A DNA stretch of 64,000 bases from an uncultured Bacteroidales bacterium. Its GTDB lineage: Bacteria > Bacteroidota > Bacteroidia > Bacteroidales > UBA3824. The position numbers and the translations under genes are program-made. The DNA lies in contig CALFIU010000090.1 of assembly GCA_937877455.1 (NCBI GenBank), positions 1 through 64,000 of the forward strand, read 5' to 3'. The notes beneath the pieces were generated by a model, which was not told where the DNA came from, made no database searches, and worked only from the letters and a program-made list of their open reading frames with translations. Below are positions 48,401-54,400 of the stretch, in pieces (position 1 is the first letter of the stretch; every line of letters begins with the position of its first letter).

Positions 48401-51400
48401 TTAGAAATTGATGCCGATCATCCAAATGTTGTTACGGTTACCAACCTCGCATCTGGTGCTAACAACTTCAAATGGGTGGTTAAACATGGTAAGTGTGAAG
48501 AGGTTTCTGAAATAACCATTATCAACAACTCGGTTAGTACATATATAGCTGGTGTTGACGCTAATAATAGCATTCACACTTGCGATGATTACTACGATCT
48601 CTCTGCTACATTGCCATCGCAATGCGACGGTTATTGGGAGGTTACTTATGGTACTGGTAAGATTGAAACAGCAGACGGTAGCATTGGTTCTGGCGATGGT
48701 ACTGTTGATGCTGGTAATAATATCAGAGTTGTTAATCTTGCTAACGATGATTACACTACACTTCGCTGGACAGTTGTTAGTCAACTTAATGATCAATGTT
48801 CTGATTCTAAGACAGTAAGTCTTAAATCTAATTTCGTAAAAGCTGAACTTCAGCAAGAAATTGTTGATAACAATGGTTTGATAATAACTTGTAACTCTGA
48901 AACCACACTTAAAGCTAATGCTACAAGTGTTGGAAAAGGTTGGTGGGAGCGTGCAAACGCTAATAACAAGGGCGTAATGCAAGATTCTACTCAAGCAGTT
49001 ACAGCACTTACAGGTATTGAACGTGATGTTCAAGAGAAGTATTGGTGGAAGACAAGTCTCACCGCAGGCGAAGGTGCTGGCAGCAAAACTTGTCGCGACT
49101 CTGTTGAAGTAATCGTAGTTAATAACGATTTCGATATTTCGGCTGGTACTTACGATAGACCTACATGTAATCTTACTCAAACTCTCAATGCTACTCACTA
49201 TTCTGATGGTGAAGGTACATGGACGGTTATTTCTGGTAAGGGTTCTATCGAAGAAAGTGCAATTCACGACTACAACGCAGTTCTTACAATAGCTCCTTAC
49301 GCTGATGTTAATTTGCGTTGGACTTATGAACGTAATGGTTGTACAAAATATGCTGATGCAGTAGTTCATAGCAAACGTCTTGATCCTCAGGTTTCTGACA
49401 AACGCACTTGCGAAGGTACTGATGTTCTTGCTGCAGACGAACCTGCTGGTGATACCGAAGGTTATTGGACTTGGTCTGATACTGGCGTAGAAGTTGAAAA
49501 TTCTACACTCTACAATAGTACTGTTGTTAACCTCAATCCTGGTCCTAACAACTTTACATGGCACGTTAAAAATGCTTATTGTGATGCTACTGCAAACGCT
49601 ATCATAACATACTTGATACCAAATGCTAACATTCCTAACGACTTGATTCACTCTTGTCAAGATTACTTCAAACTCTCTGCTGAAGTTAATCCATACTTGG
49701 ACGGTGGCAATGGTCGTTGGTCGGTTATCGAAGGTGCTGGTTCGTTTGGTTCTACCAATAGTGCAGAATCCTCGTTGTTCGATTCTAACTATCAAGTTAC
49801 AGTTTACAACATGGCTCGTGGTAAGAATGTTTACCGTTGGACAGCTCACTCTGTAGAAGGTTGTGCCGCATACGATGAAATTGTAGTTTACAACGAACAG
49901 CCAAGAATCAGTGCTGCTCCATCTTATCAATTCTGCGGACCTGACGGTGTATTGGCAGCTGACAAACCTGATGAAGGATGTGAGGGTACTTGGAGTGTCG
50001 CCGATATTGACGAAAACGTTTATGCTGGATTTAGTTTCGAGAACGATGATGTTCACAATCCTGCTGTAAGATACTTTGGCGCACGTCGCGGTACAACGGT
50101 TCTTACTTGGACAGTGGTTGACAATAATTCTAAAGACAAATGTACAGCATCTGTTGATGTAGTTGTATTTAACAATTCTCACGATGTTTCGGCTAGTAAG
50201 TCTGCTGATGTTGACTCTTGTTCGCTCAGCCCATGGTTGGTTGGTTCTGATACCGACGGTGGCGAAGGTGTTTGGACTGCACTTGACCAAAATGCTGGTA
50301 TTACTTTCAGCAACTCTACTTCAAACCGCACTCAGGTAAGCGGACTCAACTATGGTTACAATCAACTTAAATGGACTGTAACCAAGAACGGATGTCCTGA
50401 AAGCGATATAATTACTGTTAAACACAGACTTATTCCTAACTTCAACGCAGGTCCAGATGATATTACTTGCGAACGCGAATACACTCTTGCTGGTACCAAT
50501 CCTAAGGCTTATACCTTAGAAAGTTGGGCTACAATAAGAGAATCTCGTTGGACTGTTGAAGGTGGTCCTGGATCTCTTGAAAACGCTACTAACTACTCCG
50601 CTAAGGTTACTAATCTCCAGCAGGGTACTACAACTTTGAAGTGGTATGTTGATAATACTTCTTGTCAGATGGAAGCTTATGTACGTATTACTAACAATGC
50701 AGTTGAAGCACTTGGCGGTGGTGGCGATACAATCCATCTCTGTGCTGATTTCTTACAACTTTACGCTACAGAGCCTTCTGTTTACGACTCTATTCAGTGG
50801 ACTATAGCTACGGGTGCTGGTACATTTGAACACAGCAAGAAGATTTTCAATACTCTTGACGAATACACCGACGAATATGGTTATGATATTCACGACCAAA
50901 CCGTCAACAACCTTAAACAAGGTGCTAACTCGCTTGTATGGCATGTATTCAACAAGGGCTGCGAAACTACCGACACCGTATATATTAACAACCATTTGCC
51001 AACCAAGGCTGTTACTATGGCAAGTACGCCTGTTTGCTCTGGTACTTACTATTTGAGCGCAAATGCACCGTCTATCGGTACTGGCGAATGGCATAAGTCT
51101 AACGATAACTCGCCTACTGTTATAGTTTCGCCTTCGATGAACTACACCGTTGTACGCAAACTTGCTGCTGGTGAAAACAAATTCATCTGGCGTATAACTG
51201 GTACCGACGAGTACAAGTGTACAACAGAGGCCGAAGTTAGTTTGTATAACAATGCTATAAGCACTTCAGCCGGTATTGATGCAACATTCTGCTCTGATAC
51301 AGGTCGTCTTAAAGCATCTGACCCAGGTAACGATCGTGGCTACTGGGAAGTTGTTGACCGTGGAAGAAACATTACATTCTTCGATTTGGCTACAAAAGAA

Positions 51401-54400
51401 ACTATTGACGAGTCTAATGCAACGCTTTATGAAATTGGTGTAGCTGGTTTGTCAACTGGTGCTAATACATTCCGTTGGACACGTACTAATGGTGTTTGCT
51501 CGGTAGCTGATGAAGTGGTTCTTACCAACAACCAACCTACTAAAGCTAACGCTGGTTCTAATAGTCAGTCTTGCTATGATTATGCTGTACTTGATGCCAA
51601 CACTCCAGCAGAAGACGAAGTTGGTACATGGGAAATCCTTGGTGGTAGTTGGGATACTACACGCATCGACCGTCATAACAATTACACCAAGGTTTATGGT
51701 CTTGCAAACGGTACTAACTCATTTATTTGGGAAATTGCCCGTGGCGAAGGTGATAACAAGTGTACCTCTGCCGACACAGTTTCTATAACAAGCCACAGCA
51801 TAACACTTTCGGTGGCAACTGCTTTGGCTGAAACTTGTAACGATACTTCTGAAGTTTACGGTGCTGTTAACCTCGATAACTACACATCTGAATGGCGTGT
51901 TATCGGTGGCGGTGGAATAGGCGACAATTCAACTTCGTTTGAAGATGCTTCTGCCGATCGTACAATGGTTTACCATCTTGGTGAAGGTAACAACAAACTT
52001 CGTTGGGTAGTTAGCACCGAGTTTGAAGGTACTTATTGCGAATCTTACGCTGATGTATCAATTGTTAACAATAGACCTCCACAGGCTCTTGTTGCAGATG
52101 AACTTCCAGTTTGCGATACTATTGCAGAAATATCTGGTAATATTCCTCCGCAAGGTACAACTGGTGAGTGGAATGTAATTCAAGGTAGAGGTGAATTTGA
52201 AAACTCTACAAGTTACGAAACCACTGTTCATGGATTGGCTCAAGATAACAACTATATTACTTGGACAATTCGTAAAGGTAATTGTACTTCTGTTGATACA
52301 ATGGTTGTTCACGCAACTATACTTAAAACAAATGTTGCTGGTAATAGTGTTACAGGTGATACTATTGTAAATTGCGGACCGCAAACTATTATTTCGGCTG
52401 CTCCTGCACCTCAAAATGGCACAGGTAAGTGGACAACCACTTCGCACGATGCACAATTCTTGGGTGAACAAACCGACAACTTAACCGAAGTTGCTGGTCT
52501 TACAACAGGTAGCCACACATTTGTATGGCATGTAAGCGAGGGTATTTGTAGTGCAGAGGCAGTATTGGTGGTTATCAATGATGAATACTCTGCTGCAGCA
52601 TCAATGTCATCGCCTAATCCTACTTGCGACACCGTTGTAACTATTGTTGGTAATGTTCCAGCGGGCGGTGCTAAAGGTCATTGGGAAGTACCAAGCAACA
52701 ATAGAGTTGAAGATCCTACGGCTAATGTTACTAAACTTTCGAGCTTGATGACTGGTCTCAACACTGTTTACTGGGTAGTAGAATCTCAATCTGGTTGCCG
52801 TACCGAGGCTCAACTCGATATTACAAGTTATGCTGTTCAAGCTTTTGCTGGTCAAGATGTTGTTGCTTGTAGCACTGATGATGTTAAGGCTATCAACGCT
52901 AACGAACCTCCTTCTGATGGTTATGGTGTTTGGGAAAACCTCACTGGCGAAGTAACCATTATTGACGAAAGCAGCAATGTAGCTTCTGTAAAAGAAATTG
53001 GACAAGGTACCAATTCTATTCAATGGCACATTTATTCTAAGGAATTTGAACGCGATGGTGTTACAATGCGTTGTGAAGACAAGGATGTTCTTCTTGTAAG
53101 CAACAATGGATTTAAAGCCAGCGCAGGTAATGATGCCTTTGCTTGTGGCGAAACTGCTCAACTTGGTGCTCGTATCAATGGTAATGGTGCTGTTGGTACT
53201 TGGTATGGTGGAACATTTGAAGACATCCACAACCCCAATACCAAGGTTTCTGGTCTTGGATATGGAACCAACACATTCCGTTGGGAAGTTGAATGGAACG
53301 GTTGTACCGATGCTGACGAAGTGGTTATTACCAACAATAAAGTTAAGATTAACTTCATGACTGTTAGCGAAATAGAAACTACAATATCTTGTACAGGTAA
53401 TCAATTGCTCGAAGCAACACATTCTGGCGATGATGATGCTATTGTTACATGGAATATTACTCAAGGTCATGCAAGCGGTTGGGACGAAACATTCGGTCAA
53501 AACTCGCTTAAGACTCAAGTTTTTGGATTGCAACAAGGCGAAAACACCGTTAGGTTAACTGTTGAAAACGGAACCAACAATTGTAAGACTATCGCTGAAG
53601 CTGTAATTAACAATGCGTCGGTTAGTGTAGTTGTTGGAGCTGAACAGAATATTTGCGACACGTTTACAACACTTTCTGCTACTCCGCTTAAAGAAAATGA
53701 GGTTGGTCAGTGGACATATCGTGGTATGAGCGACGATATTACATTCGATGATGCTAGCCTTAATAATACTCGTGTTAACGGTTTGTATGGTGATGCAAGT
53801 GGATATGCCAACACATTTACTTGGAGTGTTAGAAACACAGAAACTAATTGTTCTGATGCAGCAGAAATGACAGTAAACTGCTATAGATTCTCTGTTGATG
53901 CTGATACAAGAGTTTCTGACAACACTCTCCGCACCGACCAACCGCGCAATAGTTATGAACTTAGCGGCGAAGCTAACCAATTGTGGGAAGGTACTTGGAG
54001 ACCTGTAATTGGTGGTGGAAAGATTGCTGATTCTGAAATCCACAATCCGAAAGCTACTGTTACAAGTTTGCAACCCGGAGTTAACAAATGGTCTTGGGAA
54101 TGTACATTGTTGCCACAATACGACGAAACTGGTTACAGCAAGACTCCAAGTTGTATAGCATCTGATATTGTAACTATCAACTACAATGCGTTTACAGTAT
54201 TCGCTGGCGACGATCAAGCTACTTGCGACGACAGTATTCAATTGAGTGCATTGGCAGTAGAAAATGCTGACTACTGGTGGGAAGCTATCGCTGGTGGTAA
54301 CGGTGGTGAAGCAGCAAAAGTAGTTGATAAAAAGAAACCTGATACTTGGGTAAGAGGATTAATGCCTGGTAAAAACGTGTTTATCTGGAATGTTAAGAAA

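Noticed and set aside
48401..50290. Antisense open frame of 629 codons, and many similar minus-strand frames across the giant gene
   Set aside because: They lie wholly inside the giant gene, their translations are Ile/Ser/Thr/Asn-rich without domain motifs, and such frames are expected opposite a gene with this codon bias that avoids TTA, CTA and TCA in one phase.
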